Assembly (NCBI GenBank): GCA_902464275.1
Contig: CABQIK010000001.1
Location: 62,001-126,000, forward strand
Source: an uncultured Alphaproteobacteria bacterium
GTDB taxonomy: Bacteria > Pseudomonadota > Alphaproteobacteria > RF32 > CAG-239
DNA: 64,000 bases
Reading direction: 5' to 3'
In this document: positions 41,674 to 50,088 of the stretch, piece after piece
How positions within the stretch are numbered: position 1 is the first letter of the stretch
How the letters are laid out: the number at the start of each line of letters is the position of its first letter
The notes under the pieces: generated by a model
Seen by the model: the letters and a program-made list of their open reading frames with translations, nothing else
Database searches by the model: none
Told to the model about the DNA's origin: nothing
Translations under genes and position numbers: made by a program

Positions 41674-42234
41674 CTAATTAAAATACCAAACCAATTTGTT
41701 ATCATCTTCTTTGTTGCAGCCGGCCGCAACATCATTCGGATTAGCCGGTAATTTGTAGTTTGAGCTGCTAACCGAGTTTGAAAACTTCCACGCATAGGTT
41801 TTATTGTTGATTTTCATAACATCTAAGTCAGAACCGTCATTAACCAACCAAACTTTTAAGCCCAGTTCAACGCAAACATCGCGCGGAACTTCGTCAAATT
41901 CAATAAAATACGTACTGCCATCCGTATCGCCGCTGCCGATTTTAACATCTCCGCCGAACGAGTGTCTGCCTTTGCGAACATCATAAGGAACAATTTTTTC
42001 ATTCACCAACGTTTGCAGTTTTACTTCTTTGTAGTTTTCAGCCGCGACATAGCGCTGACTGATAACTTTTTTTAAGTCAGTCAATTCCTGATTAATACGA
42101 CCGAGGCGGTATTTATGATAGCCACGGTTTACGGCCGCCGCCACTGAAATTGTAATAGTAATCAGCACGCTGATATAGGCGATAGTTTCAATCATGGTGC
42201 GGCCGGATTGGCTTATATTTGACAACTTTACCAT
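41674..42234 (-). CDS. type IV pilin-like protein F (divergent subfamily)
   Basis: A 186-residue pilin-like protein from a different subfamily. SG|RTMIET gives a class III signal with Gly -1 and Glu +5, followed by a hydrophobic segment (IAYISVLITITISVAAAV) and YHKYRLGRINQELTDLK. The C-terminus lacks the multi-cysteine motif of pilins A-E and has two or three cysteines (DVCVEL, AAGCNKE). The ATG at 42234 follows GGAGG; a start 12 bp earlier is less likely. It lies on the minus strand with an ordinary promoter and without the shared leader, so it is regulated separately. Confidence 0.8.
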   Translation of the reverse strand: MVKLSNISQSGRTMIETIAYISVLITITISVAAAVNRGYHKYRLGRINQELTDLKKVISQRYVAAENYKEVKLQTLVNEKIVPYDVRKGRHSFGGDVKIGSGDTDGSTYFIEFDEVPRDVCVELGLKVWLVNDGSDLDVMKINNKTYAWKFSNSVSSSNYKLPANPNDVAAGCNKEDDNKLVWYFN

Positions 42235-42259
42235 TGTGTCCTCCAACTCATACTTTTAT

Positions 42260-42288
42260 AATATATCACAAAAGTGAGCCCTGCTCAA
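42260..42288 (-). promoter_or_regulatory. candidate promoter of pilin F
   Basis: On the minus strand TTGAGC (complement of 42283-42288) is followed after 17 bp by TATATT (complement of 42260-42265), 26 bp before the ATG. Confidence 0.55.
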
Positions 42289-42373
42289 AATATTTTTGCA
42301 ATATTTACTTTATTTTTTAATTATTATCATTATTATGGAAAAAGGTTATAAATCAATTAAGGATTACACCGCA

Positions 42374-42925
42374 ATGAAAAATTTATATGCTTTTATTACA
42401 TTTGCCGCCGCGCTTGCTCCGGCAGCGCTTAAAGCCGAAACTCCGGCTTATGTGCCTTATACGGGGGTTGATTATGCGTACGTTTCCGCTAAAGCTCACG
42501 AGCTTAAACCGCACTACAACGCCCTGCAACTTAATATCGGCACCAAATACAACTCTTATTTCGGGACGGAATTGTTTTATCAGCAAAGTGGCTCCGACAG
42601 CAAAAAAATTGCTGACGGCAAATTCAAAAGTTCTTACCGCGCATACGGCTTAGACGCAACTGCTTATTTGCCGCTCGGGTGCTACCAAACAACCGAACTT
42701 TTTGCCACTGCGGGAATCGGCGAATATGTGTTTCGGCAAAAACTGACCCCGTTAAAGCATAAAAACAACAGCGCCATCGGATACAGAATCGGCGGCGGAA
42801 TTATGTATAACGTAACCGAAAATATAAGTTTTCGGCTTGGCGCGCGTTATGTCGGGCTTGACCAAATTAACACCTTTAACCGCTTAACGGAATATTTTGC
42901 CGGATTGCGTTATTACTTTTTATAA
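42374..42925 (+). CDS. small outer-membrane beta-barrel protein
   Basis: A 183-residue exported protein. The signal peptide is MKNLYAFITFAAALAPAALKA. The mature part has alternating amphipathic strands (DYAYVSAKAH, ALQLNIGTKYNSYFGTELFY, GYRIGGGIMYNV, ISFRLGARYVGL) and ends YFAGLRYYFL, a C-terminal aromatic typical of Bam-inserted barrels. It resembles 8-stranded OmpW/OmpX/surface-antigen type proteins, but no subfamily is clear. The ATG at 42374 has AAGGA upstream; the open frame extends back to 42296 without ribosome support. Confidence 0.8.
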   Translation: MKNLYAFITFAAALAPAALKAETPAYVPYTGVDYAYVSAKAHELKPHYNALQLNIGTKYNSYFGTELFYQQSGSDSKKIADGKFKSSYRAYGLDATAYLPLGCYQTTELFATAGIGEYVFRQKLTPLKHKNNSAIGYRIGGGIMYNVTENISFRLGARYVGLDQINTFNRLTEYFAGLRYYFL

Positions 42926-42951
42926 ACTTATTTTGATAAGGATTTTATACC

Positions 42952-43446
42952 ATGCTTAAAAAAATACTTGCTCTTATAATTTTTATTATCTGCTCAGCGG
43001 GCGGATATTATTTGTTTACATCTTGGAATACCGGCGTTCCAACTGCCGTACAACCGGTTGAACCATCGCCGTCCGTCACCTCTTTTGAAGATAAAGTATA
43101 CACCTATAATCCTGAAAATCTGCCGCAAGAGTGCAATATTAACAGCGCCATGGCCTGCGCGGTTGAATTTGCGGTTAAGTGCACCATTAATCCTGATTTT
43201 GCCGGTTGCCGCCAATCTAAACTGCCCAAGTTCATTTTTATGGAAGACCCGTCTTTGGAACGTCCTACCGAAATGAGCTTTAAAATCAGCAAAATCAAGC
43301 CGATTTCGACTGATTTGGTTGAAATTTACACCGAAAGCACCTGCAACGGCAACTGGTTCGGTTTATGCCAAGGCAACATTATTTACGTAATTGTTCCGAC
43401 TGAAGACGCATGGCGGGTTAAAGACATATACGCCGTTGAGCAATAA
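42952..43446 (+). CDS. membrane-anchored or secreted hypothetical protein, 164 aa
   Basis: No family recognised. Residues 4-23 form a signal anchor or signal peptide (ILALIIFIICSAGGYYLF). The remainder is outside the cytoplasm, with six mature-part cysteines (QECNIN, MACAVE, KCTIN, GCRQS, STCNGN, GLCQGN), suggesting three disulfides, and a strand-rich C-terminus (GNIIYVIVPTEDAWRVKDIY). It follows the beta-barrel gene by 26 bp with AAGGA upstream, so the two are likely co-transcribed. Confidence 0.7.
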   Translation: MLKKILALIIFIICSAGGYYLFTSWNTGVPTAVQPVEPSPSVTSFEDKVYTYNPENLPQECNINSAMACAVEFAVKCTINPDFAGCRQSKLPKFIFMEDPSLERPTEMSFKISKIKPISTDLVEIYTESTCNGNWFGLCQGNIIYVIVPTEDAWRVKDIYAVEQ

Positions 43447-43464
43447 CATTTAATCGCATATATG

Positions 43465-43498
43465 AAAAAGGCTCTTTTTAAGTAAAGAGCCTTTTGTT
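43465..43498. terminator. bidirectional terminator between the 42952 gene and the PreT-like gene
   Basis: AAAAGGCTCTTT pairs with AAAGAGCCTTTT across a 6-nt loop, with T-rich flanks. Confidence 0.88.
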
Positions 43499-44671
43499 TT
43501 ATGCGTTTACGCGTTCTAAAATTAAATCAGCCGCCGCCATGCCGGAAGATATAGCCTCCACAATGGTGGAGCCGCCGGTTTTACAGTCGCCGGCATAAAT
43601 AATGCGTTCATCTTCAATTTTAGAATCGGCACGGCTGCCGATAGCCTTAACAACCAATGAAAATCCGGTTAATTTAAGCGATGAATTTTCAAGCGGGGTC
43701 AATTTGCCCTCGTGAAAGCGGTTTTTGTGCACATAAAGCGTAAATTTACCCGCATCAGGCTCAATTTTATCCGGGCTTGTCATCGGCGAAATATCAATTT
43801 GACGTTCTAAAAGCTCAAGATGTTCGGCTTTGGAAATGCGCATATCGGCAATACGGCGGCGCACAAACATTTCAACTTCAGACGCGCCGAAGGCTTTGGC
43901 TGTAAAAGCGCAATCAGCCGCAACATTGCCGCCGCCGATAATAGCAACTTTGCCCTCGCCGGCATATTGTTCGGGGTTGCCCAAATATTCCATATATGAA
44001 ACGGCGTATTCTTCACCGGCAATGCCCAAATTAACTAAATTCGGCTCGCCGGAAGCAACTATAACCCAATCAAATTCAGACTTTAATGCCAACACATCGG
44101 CTACCTTATGGTTAAGTTTAAGCTCCACCAATTCAGGATTAAAAATATACGACCAATCTTTTTCAATCACCTCATGAGGCAAGCGCTCATCAGGTATAAG
44201 ATTAAGCGCTCCGCCGATTTGATGCCGTCCTTCAAACAACACCACCTTGCAACCGGCTTTAGCCAACACGGAGCTCGCCGCCAAACCGGCCGGTCCGGCG
44301 CCGATAACCGCAACTTTAACGCCGTTGGGTTTAACGTGGGCAAAACTTTCTTTTTCGCGGCGGTAATTTTCCAAAATAGTGGCTTGCACCTTAGGAATAT
44401 TAACCGCAAAATCTATACGGTTACGGATACATGCCTTCATGCAAAACTTGTCAGGACATATCAGCCCGCAGGTTTGCCCGAGCGGGTTGTTGCGTAAAAT
44501 AGTTTTTACGGCTCCGTCATAATCGCCTTCTTTGGCATGATTAATAAATTCTTGCGGGCTGCAATTTACCGGACAAGCGTGCATACACGGTTGGGTTTTG
44601 CAGTTAAGACAGCGGTCAAGCTCGGCTTTCAGCTGCGCTTTGTTCAAATATAGAGGTTTCTTTTCAGCCAT
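43499..44671 (-). CDS. GltD/PreT-like FAD and Fe-S NAD(P)H oxidoreductase
   Basis: A 390-residue cytoplasmic flavoprotein. The N-terminal Fe-S domain has the cysteine set CLNCKTQPCMHACP ... CGLICPDKFCMKAC. Dinucleotide folds follow: GAGPAGLAASS near 125 (FAD) and GGGNVAADCA near 240 (NAD(P)H). The C-terminal AGDCKTGGSTIVEAISSG is the FAD-closing motif. This matches the GltD small subunit and the PreT subunit of dihydropyrimidine dehydrogenase. At 390 residues it is closer to PreT-like stand-alone forms. No gltB or preA is next to it, so its electron acceptor is unknown. Confidence 0.85.
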   Translation of the reverse strand: MAEKKPLYLNKAQLKAELDRCLNCKTQPCMHACPVNCSPQEFINHAKEGDYDGAVKTILRNNPLGQTCGLICPDKFCMKACIRNRIDFAVNIPKVQATILENYRREKESFAHVKPNGVKVAVIGAGPAGLAASSVLAKAGCKVVLFEGRHQIGGALNLIPDERLPHEVIEKDWSYIFNPELVELKLNHKVADVLALKSEFDWVIVASGEPNLVNLGIAGEEYAVSYMEYLGNPEQYAGEGKVAIIGGGNVAADCAFTAKAFGASEVEMFVRRRIADMRISKAEHLELLERQIDISPMTSPDKIEPDAGKFTLYVHKNRFHEGKLTPLENSSLKLTGFSLVVKAIGSRADSKIEDERIIYAGDCKTGGSTIVEAISSGMAAADLILERVNA

Positions 44672-44727
44672 TTTTTATTCCTTTAATTCAAGTTATAAAA
44701 AAATGCCGAACGTGTCAATAAAAACTC

Positions 44728-44756
44728 TTGACTTAGAGTATAGTCAAAGGATTATC
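44728..44756 (+). promoter_or_regulatory. candidate promoter with overlapping dyad (operator) for the cupin operon
   Basis: TTGACT at 44728-44733 is a -35-like box, with ATTATC at 44751-44756 17 bp on. The box is one arm of a dyad: TTGACT, 8 bp, AGTCAA (44742-44747). A dyad lying between -35 and -10 is typical of MerR-type operators, so redox or aldehyde control by a MerR protein is possible but unproven. Confidence 0.4.
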
Positions 44757-44800
44757 TTATTTTAGAATCTTGATTGATTAACATTTAAGGAGCACTTAAA

Positions 44801-45283
44801 ATGATGATAAACAAGCGCTATATGTTTTTGGCTTTAACTTCACTGCTTGTTTTAACAAGCAATATTTCAGGAGCAAATGATATGAAAAAAGCACCGATTG
44901 ACACCGTTTTTGAACAAGGCGAACCCAACCCTTACGGCAAATTTTTTACCGGACAGACTTATCTTAAACGCTTGAGCGCCAATGATAATGTTTGGAACTC
45001 ATCGCTTGCCAACGTTACTTTTGAACCTAAAGCACGCACCAACTGGCACAAGCACAGCGGCGGTCAAATTTTGTTGGTATTAGACGGCGAAGGCCGCTAT
45101 CAGGAACGCGGCAAAGAAGTTCAGATTATTAAAAAAGGCGATGTGGTGCGTATTCCGCTTAATGTTGAGCACTGGCACGGCGCCGCGCCCGACAAATGGA
45201 TGACTCATATTTCAGTTGAAACCAACTTGCCGAACAATCAAACCACATGGCTTGAACCGGTCAGCGATGAGGATTATAAATAA
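44801..45283 (+). CDS. exported cupin-domain protein
   Basis: A 160-residue protein with an N-terminal signal sequence (MFLALTSLLVLTSNISGA) and a single small beta-barrel cupin domain. Metal ligands are visible: NWHKHSGGQILLVLDGEG (motif 1, two His) and PLNVEHWHGA (motif 2 His). Such proteins, with carboxymuconolactone decarboxylase-like and flavodoxin-like partners, occur together in many gut bacteria; the joint function is not established. The stop overlaps the next start by 1 bp. Confidence 0.85.
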   Translation: MMINKRYMFLALTSLLVLTSNISGANDMKKAPIDTVFEQGEPNPYGKFFTGQTYLKRLSANDNVWNSSLANVTFEPKARTNWHKHSGGQILLVLDGEGRYQERGKEVQIIKKGDVVRIPLNVEHWHGAAPDKWMTHISVETNLPNNQTTWLEPVSDEDYK

Positions 45284-46071
45284 TGAAAAAACTTTTATTT
45301 GCCTGCGCCGCAGTATTAATCGCGGGGCTCGGCATCGGCAAATTATATTGTACACAACAGGAAAATAAAATGACTGATTTTAGTAAAACCGACCCTGAAT
45401 TTAACGAGCTTTGGCGTAATTTTGCCCAAAACGAGGTTAAAGGTCACGGCTCGCTTGACAGTAAAACCGCTTATTTAACCGTGTTGGCGGCTCATGTTGC
45501 CACCCAATCGGTTAATGAATATAAGCTTGTTTTAAGCGAGGCTTTAGACAGCGGCGTCAGCCCGACCGAAGCCCGCGAGGCGCTGTATCAAACCGTGCCA
45601 TACGCCGGTATGGCCAAAGCGTATGACTTTTTTGCCGCCGGCGCGGAAGTTTTTGCCGCCAAAGGCATTAAGCTCCCTCTGCCCGCTCAGGCAACCACCG
45701 ATAAAACGAATCGTCTGGAGAAAGGCATTGAAACACAGTGCGATATTTTCGGCCGCGAACATATTTTGAGCATGCGCGCCAATGCGCCGGCTGAATTAAA
45801 GCATATTCAGGATTATTTATCCGCCAACTGCTTTGGCGATTATTACACCCGCGGCGGCTTAAACGTTAAAACCCGCGAGATGATTACGCTGGCGGTGTTA
45901 ATTGCGATGGGCGGCGCCGATCCGCAGGCCAAAGCGCACGTTCAGGCCAACTTAAATGTCGGCAACAGCAAACAAGATATGCTTGATATGGTAACGCAGT
46001 TGTTGCCGTACATCGGCTATCCGCGCACCTTAAACGGCATTGCCGCCATTAATGAAGTTTGTAACAAATAA
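45283..46071 (+). CDS. carboxymuconolactone decarboxylase (CMD/AhpD-like) family protein
   Basis: A 262-residue protein with an N-terminal hydrophobic segment (LFACAAVLIAGLGIGKLY) and two CMD repeats: about 60-125 (YLTVLAAHVATQSVNEYKLV, EAREALYQTVPYAGM) and 175-255 (LNVKTREMITLAVLIAMGGA, MLDMVTQLLPYIGYPR). The CxxC redox pair of AhpD is absent, so decarboxylase-like or dehydrogenase-like chemistry is more likely than thiol peroxidase support. The middle gene of the cupin/CMD/flavodoxin operon. Confidence 0.87.
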   Translation: MKKLLFACAAVLIAGLGIGKLYCTQQENKMTDFSKTDPEFNELWRNFAQNEVKGHGSLDSKTAYLTVLAAHVATQSVNEYKLVLSEALDSGVSPTEAREALYQTVPYAGMAKAYDFFAAGAEVFAAKGIKLPLPAQATTDKTNRLEKGIETQCDIFGREHILSMRANAPAELKHIQDYLSANCFGDYYTRGGLNVKTREMITLAVLIAMGGADPQAKAHVQANLNVGNSKQDMLDMVTQLLPYIGYPRTLNGIAAINEVCNK

Positions 46072-46081
46072 GGAGCATAAC

Positions 46082-46621
46082 ATGAGTAAAAACGTATTGA
46101 TATTATCGGCAAGTTTCCGCAAGCACGGCAATTCTGACCTTTTATGCGATGAGTTTATGAAAGGAGCCGTTGAGGCCGGACACAAAGTTGAAAAAATCAG
46201 ACTGAATGAAAAACACATCGGCTTTTGCATGGGCTGCGGCGTTTGCAATACCACGCATAAATGCGTGCAAAAAGACGACATGGCGGAGATTTTGGATAAA
46301 ATGGTTAATGCCGATGTTATTGTGATGGCAACACCGGTTTATTTTTACACCATGAACGGCCAAATGAAAACTTTAATTGACCGCACGGTGCCGAGATATA
46401 CCGAAATCAGCAATAAAGACTTTTACTTTATTGTTGCCGCCGCCGATACCGATAAAAACAACATGCAACGGGTTATTGACGGATTCCGCGGGTTTACCTC
46501 CGATTGTTTAGACGGCGCCCGTGAAAAAGGCATAATTTACGGCACCGGCGCATGGCAAATGGGCGATATAAAAAACTCGCCGGTCATGAATGAAGCATAC
46601 CTTGCCGGCAAAAACTGCTAA
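46082..46621 (+). CDS. flavodoxin-family NAD(P)H-dependent oxidoreductase
   Basis: A 179-residue flavoprotein. The FMN phosphate loop is SASFRKHGNSD at the start, and ATPVYFYTMNGQMKTLIDR is the conserved second block. Cysteines at CMGCGVCNTTHKC resemble iron-sulfur flavoproteins, though spacing alone cannot show a cluster. The ATG at 46082 follows AAGGAG. It is the last gene of the operon. No terminator is seen; the pilin D leader begins within 7 bp of its stop, so read-through into pilin D is possible. Confidence 0.88.
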   Translation: MSKNVLILSASFRKHGNSDLLCDEFMKGAVEAGHKVEKIRLNEKHIGFCMGCGVCNTTHKCVQKDDMAEILDKMVNADVIVMATPVYFYTMNGQMKTLIDRTVPRYTEISNKDFYFIVAAADTDKNNMQRVIDGFRGFTSDCLDGAREKGIIYGTGAWQMGDIKNSPVMNEAYLAGKNC

Positions 46622-46627
46622 ACAGGC

Positions 46628-46720
46628 ACAACTTATGCACAGCGTGGACTCGTAAATATTGCAAAAAAAAAACGCGAGCTAAAATCTTCTCAAATGCAAC
46701 AATTTGAGAGGATTTTTATT
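46628..46720 (+). promoter_or_regulatory. pilin leader element of pilin D (with Shine-Dalgarno hairpin)
   Basis: TTATGCACA at 46633-46641, GTGGACTCGTAAATATTGC, A10, CGCGAGCTAAAATC. Left arm AAAATCTTCTCAAAT at 46681-46695 pairs with right arm ATTTGAGAGGATTTT at 46702-46716. The right arm has GAGAGG here instead of GAGGAG, yet pairing is kept by moving a G-U pair. The ATG follows 4 bp later. Confidence 0.78.
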
Positions 46721-47353
46721 ATGAAATCAGAAAATGGTCGTTCTATGGTTGAGATGCTTGGCGTATTAGCAATAATTGGAGTCTTGAGCGTTGGCGCTAT
46801 TGCCGGATATTCTAAAGCAATGATGAAGTATAAGCTTAACAAGCAGGCGGAAGGATTAAGCATGCTGCTTGCCAACTGCATAGCGCTTTCAAAGCAACTG
46901 CCGACAACAAATGAGTGGAAAATATATACCGACATATTGCCTAAACTTAATTTGCTGCCGGATTCGGTTAAAATTTATAACTCCTATAATATGAAAGACA
47001 TTTTCGGAACCGAATCATATTTTTACCATACCTCAGAGCAAAACGAATGGGCTATTTTTTACTATGTGCCGGAAAGTTCTTTCGGTACGGAAATTTGTTA
47101 TAACTTAATCAAAACCGCCAAAGAATTTCATGCCGATATGAGCGCAATAGCCCGCTCTAAAAACCGCACGGCCGGCGGACAAGAGCTTGGCAGTACCTTT
47201 TACGGCGATAGCTATTGCAACAACTCCGATAAAAAATGTATACGTAATATGACAATGAGCGATATACACTCCTTGTGCACCGATAAAGGCGACAGAGGCG
47301 AAGATTTTAACGAATATTTTTTGTGGTTGACTTGGAAATATCCGGAGCTTTAG
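46721..47353 (+). CDS. type IV pilin-like protein D
   Basis: A 210-residue family member. MKSENG|RSMVEML, helix GVLAIIGVLSVGAIAGY and KAMMKYKLNK are nearly identical to B and C. The middle is variable. The C-terminal motif is partial: YGDSYCNNSDKKCIRNMT and HSLC are present, but the final CxxxxxC pair is replaced by DKGDRGEDFNEYF. The open frame extends 27 bp upstream of the chosen ATG, into the leader hairpin. The TAG overlaps the stop of lptG on the other strand by 4 bp, with no terminator between. Confidence 0.85.
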   Translation: MKSENGRSMVEMLGVLAIIGVLSVGAIAGYSKAMMKYKLNKQAEGLSMLLANCIALSKQLPTTNEWKIYTDILPKLNLLPDSVKIYNSYNMKDIFGTESYFYHTSEQNEWAIFYYVPESSFGTEICYNLIKTAKEFHADMSAIARSKNRTAGGQELGSTFYGDSYCNNSDKKCIRNMTMSDIHSLCTDKGDRGEDFNEYFLWLTWKYPEL

Positions 47354-48459
47354 TCTTCCTCAAGATGCAGCATTACGCTAACGCCTAACAAGGCCACCAC
47401 CATAGTCGGAGACCACACCGCAAACCACACCGGAATATAACCGTTAAGACCAAAGGCATAAACTAACTGCGAGCTGAAATATACCACAAATCCGGTAGTA
47501 ATGCCCGCCACAATCATAAACATCACGCCGCCTTGACGCATATTGGCTTTAAGCGCAAAAATGGCCGCGACCAATGCCATCGCCATAAGCAAAAAGGGCG
47601 AGGCTAAGAGCGATAAATAGCGCATTCGGTGTCGCTGCGCCGAAAAGCCCGATGACTCATAAAAATTGATAGTTTCCGGCAAATCCCAAACCGAAATAGC
47701 GTCCGGGTCAATAAAGTTTTCTTTAATGCGCTGCAGGTCAATAGTGGTATCATACTCTATATCCGCAAGATTTTTAGTTTCTTCACCGCTCGTAAAAACC
47801 TTTACCCCGCGCAATTTAAACTTATTATCTTTCAGCTCGCCGACCAGTGCTTCAACCCGCCGCAAAATTTGCGAATCGCGATCCATTTCCAAAATACTCA
47901 CATCGCGCATTGAGAGCAGCTCGCCTTCTTCCTGCCGCAGCGATTTGGCCTGAATGACCAAAACTTTATCATCGGCCGCCGCCTCGCGAATCCATAAGCC
48001 TTTGCTTGAAAACAGCATAGCTTGCGGGTTACGCGTGGCAAAGCGGTATTTTATGGTTTCATGCAGTTCATACATTTTGGAAGAAATCGGGTTAATCAAA
48101 GCAACGTTAATAGCTCCCACAATAAACACCGCGGTTAAAACCGGCGCCAAAAATCCCCAAACCGAAACTCCGGCGGCGCGGATAATAACATATTCATTGT
48201 TTTTGCTGACCCGCCAAAACATAATCATGGCCGCCACCATCATTACAAACGGCAAAACCTTATCGGTAGTCTGCGGCAAGCGGGTTAAAGTGTATTTTAT
48301 TACATAGCTCATACCAACATCATCGCGTCCGGAAATGCGGCGCAATGCTTCAATAGCGTCAAACATCATGATAATGCCCATAATGGTAACCAGTACCAAT
48401 AAAAAAATCACGATAATTTGCTTTGAAAGGTAACGACCAAGTATTGAATTAAATTTCAT
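47350..48459 (-). CDS. lptG: LPS export system permease LptG
   Basis: LptG forms with LptF and LptB the inner-membrane complex that extracts LPS and feeds the periplasmic bridge. The 369-residue protein has about six membrane helices: three N-terminal, a large periplasmic beta-jellyroll (about 120-275) and three C-terminal. The N-terminal LGRYLSKQIIVIFLLVLVTI and GFVVYFSSQLVYAFGLNGYI near the end are typical; LptG rather than LptF is favoured by this ending. lptF is not adjacent. It lies 21 bp after cysK and converges on pilin D. Confidence 0.9.
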   Translation of the reverse strand: MKFNSILGRYLSKQIIVIFLLVLVTIMGIIMMFDAIEALRRISGRDDVGMSYVIKYTLTRLPQTTDKVLPFVMMVAAMIMFWRVSKNNEYVIIRAAGVSVWGFLAPVLTAVFIVGAINVALINPISSKMYELHETIKYRFATRNPQAMLFSSKGLWIREAAADDKVLVIQAKSLRQEEGELLSMRDVSILEMDRDSQILRRVEALVGELKDNKFKLRGVKVFTSGEETKNLADIEYDTTIDLQRIKENFIDPDAISVWDLPETINFYESSGFSAQRHRMRYLSLLASPFLLMAMALVAAIFALKANMRQGGVMFMIVAGITTGFVVYFSSQLVYAFGLNGYIPVWFAVWSPTMVVALLGVSVMLHLEED

Positions 48460-48480
48460 TAACGTCTCTTTTTGCTGTTT

Positions 48481-49407
48481 TTAATCAAAATATCGCAAAG
48501 ATAAATATCTTTCAATAGAATCGGGCAAAACAACCACAATATTTTTACCGTGCATTTCATGGCGTTTACCCAGCTGCAAAGCCGCCCAAACCGCCGCGCC
48601 GGCAGAAATTCCGATAAGCAGACCTTCAGTTGTTGCAACTTCGCACGCGATGTTAAACGCTTCCTCACTCGGCACGGCAATCACTTCATCAACCTGTTCA
48701 GGCTTATATAACGGCGGCACAAAATTAGCGCCGATTCCGGGAATTTTATGCGCGCCCGCCTCGCCGCCTTCCAAAACCGGACTTTCCGCCGGTTCTGCCG
48801 CCACCACATACAAATCGGGATTGCAGGTTTTGAGCGCCGCGGTTATGCCGCTTAAAGTGCCGGAGGTACCGACGCCGCACACTAACGCGTCAATATTGCC
48901 GCCGGTATCTTCAATCAGCTCCATGGCGGTGCCAAAGGTGTGGGCTTGCGGATTATTCACATTTTCAAACTGCTTGAGCATAATCACATTTTTGTTTTTT
49001 TCCGCCAACATTTCTGCCTTTTTAACGGCTCCGGCCATTCCCTCTTCCGCCGGAGTTAAAATAACTTCCGCTCCCAAAAAGCGCATAAGTTTAACCCGCT
49101 CTTTTGACATATTTTCCGGCATTAAAATAACCAGTTTATAACCTTTAGCCGCGCACATTGCCGCCAATCCGATGCCCATATTTCCCGATGTTGCCTCTAC
49201 AAAAACCGTGTCCGGCGTAATTTTTTCAGCCGGTATGGCGTTAAGCATTTGCAACGCCGGACGGTCTTTAACAGAAAACGCCGGATTATAGGCTTCACAC
49301 TTGCCCATAATATCGGCCTTGATTTTGTGTTTTGCAACCAAACGATTAAAGCGGAGCAACGGAGTATGACCCACCATTTCAGTTACGGAGTTATAAATTT
49401 TTGCCAT
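48481..49407 (-). CDS. cysK: cysteine synthase (O-acetylserine sulfhydrylase)
   Basis: This PLP enzyme makes cysteine from O-acetylserine and sulfide. The 308-residue protein shows the PLP lysine Lys47 in NPAFSVKDR, the substrate loop ATSGNMGIGLA, the phosphate loop GVGTSGTLSG and the C-terminal SAGAAVWAAL. The sequence HEMHGKNIVVVLPDSIERY is the usual ending. It sits between gmk and lptG in a yicC-gmk-cysK-lptG run with 5-21 bp gaps. Confidence 0.94.
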   Translation of the reverse strand: MAKIYNSVTEMVGHTPLLRFNRLVAKHKIKADIMGKCEAYNPAFSVKDRPALQMLNAIPAEKITPDTVFVEATSGNMGIGLAAMCAAKGYKLVILMPENMSKERVKLMRFLGAEVILTPAEEGMAGAVKKAEMLAEKNKNVIMLKQFENVNNPQAHTFGTAMELIEDTGGNIDALVCGVGTSGTLSGITAALKTCNPDLYVVAAEPAESPVLEGGEAGAHKIPGIGANFVPPLYKPEQVDEVIAVPSEEAFNIACEVATTEGLLIGISAGAAVWAALQLGKRHEMHGKNIVVVLPDSIERYLSLRYFD

Positions 49408-49417
49408 AACGCACCTC

Positions 49418-50083
49418 TTATTTTTCTTCTTCCGCCTCTTTCATAAGCTCAGCCACAAACGGAGGCAAGCCCGCTTGACGCACACGCTTCATTCTCTCGC
49501 CTGAAATCACGCGTTGTACCTTGCAAATTGTTTCTTCAACATTAACGTTTACTATCACATAATCAAACTCTTGCCAATGTTTAATTTTATCAAGCACCAG
49601 AGCCATGCGCTTGTTTATTACTTCTTTAGAATCGGTGCCGCGACTTTCCAAACGGCGGCGGACCTCTTTAATTGACGGCGGCAGCAAATAAATGGTTACC
49701 ACATCTTCAGGCGCTTTTTGGCGCATTTGACGAGCGCCAATCCAGTCCATATCAAAGATAACATCTTGTCCGATATTGATAAAACTATCAACCTCTGAAC
49801 GCAAAGTTCCGTAACGCGAGCCGTATTGCGAGTCAACGCATTCATAAAAAGCGTCTTCCGCGCGAAATTTATCATATTGTTCATCGGTAATGTAGTAATA
49901 ATCAACCCCTTCCTGCTCGCCTTCGCGCTTTTGGCGGGTGGTTACCGAAACCGAAAATTTTAAATTAGGGTCGCGCTTTAACAGCTCTTTAATCACCGTG
50001 CTTTTGCCGGTGCCGGATGGCGCCTCAATAATAAACATCGCGCCTTTGCGGGTTTTTCTTAAAACATCAACAATATCAGTCAT
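49418..50083 (-). CDS. gmk: guanylate kinase
   Basis: Gmk phosphorylates GMP to GDP. The P-loop APSGTGKST is at residues 21-29, the GMP-binding block SVTTRQKREGEQEGVDYYYI follows, then GSRYGTLRS. The family length is normal (221 residues). The C-terminal helix is longer and acidic (ELMKEAEEEK). It starts 5 bp after yicC, a pairing conserved in many bacteria. Confidence 0.96.
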   Translation of the reverse strand: MTDIVDVLRKTRKGAMFIIEAPSGTGKSTVIKELLKRDPNLKFSVSVTTRQKREGEQEGVDYYYITDEQYDKFRAEDAFYECVDSQYGSRYGTLRSEVDSFINIGQDVIFDMDWIGARQMRQKAPEDVVTIYLLPPSIKEVRRRLESRGTDSKEVINKRMALVLDKIKHWQEFDYVIVNVNVEETICKVQRVISGERMKRVRQAGLPPFVAELMKEAEEEK

Positions 50084-50088
50084 TATTA

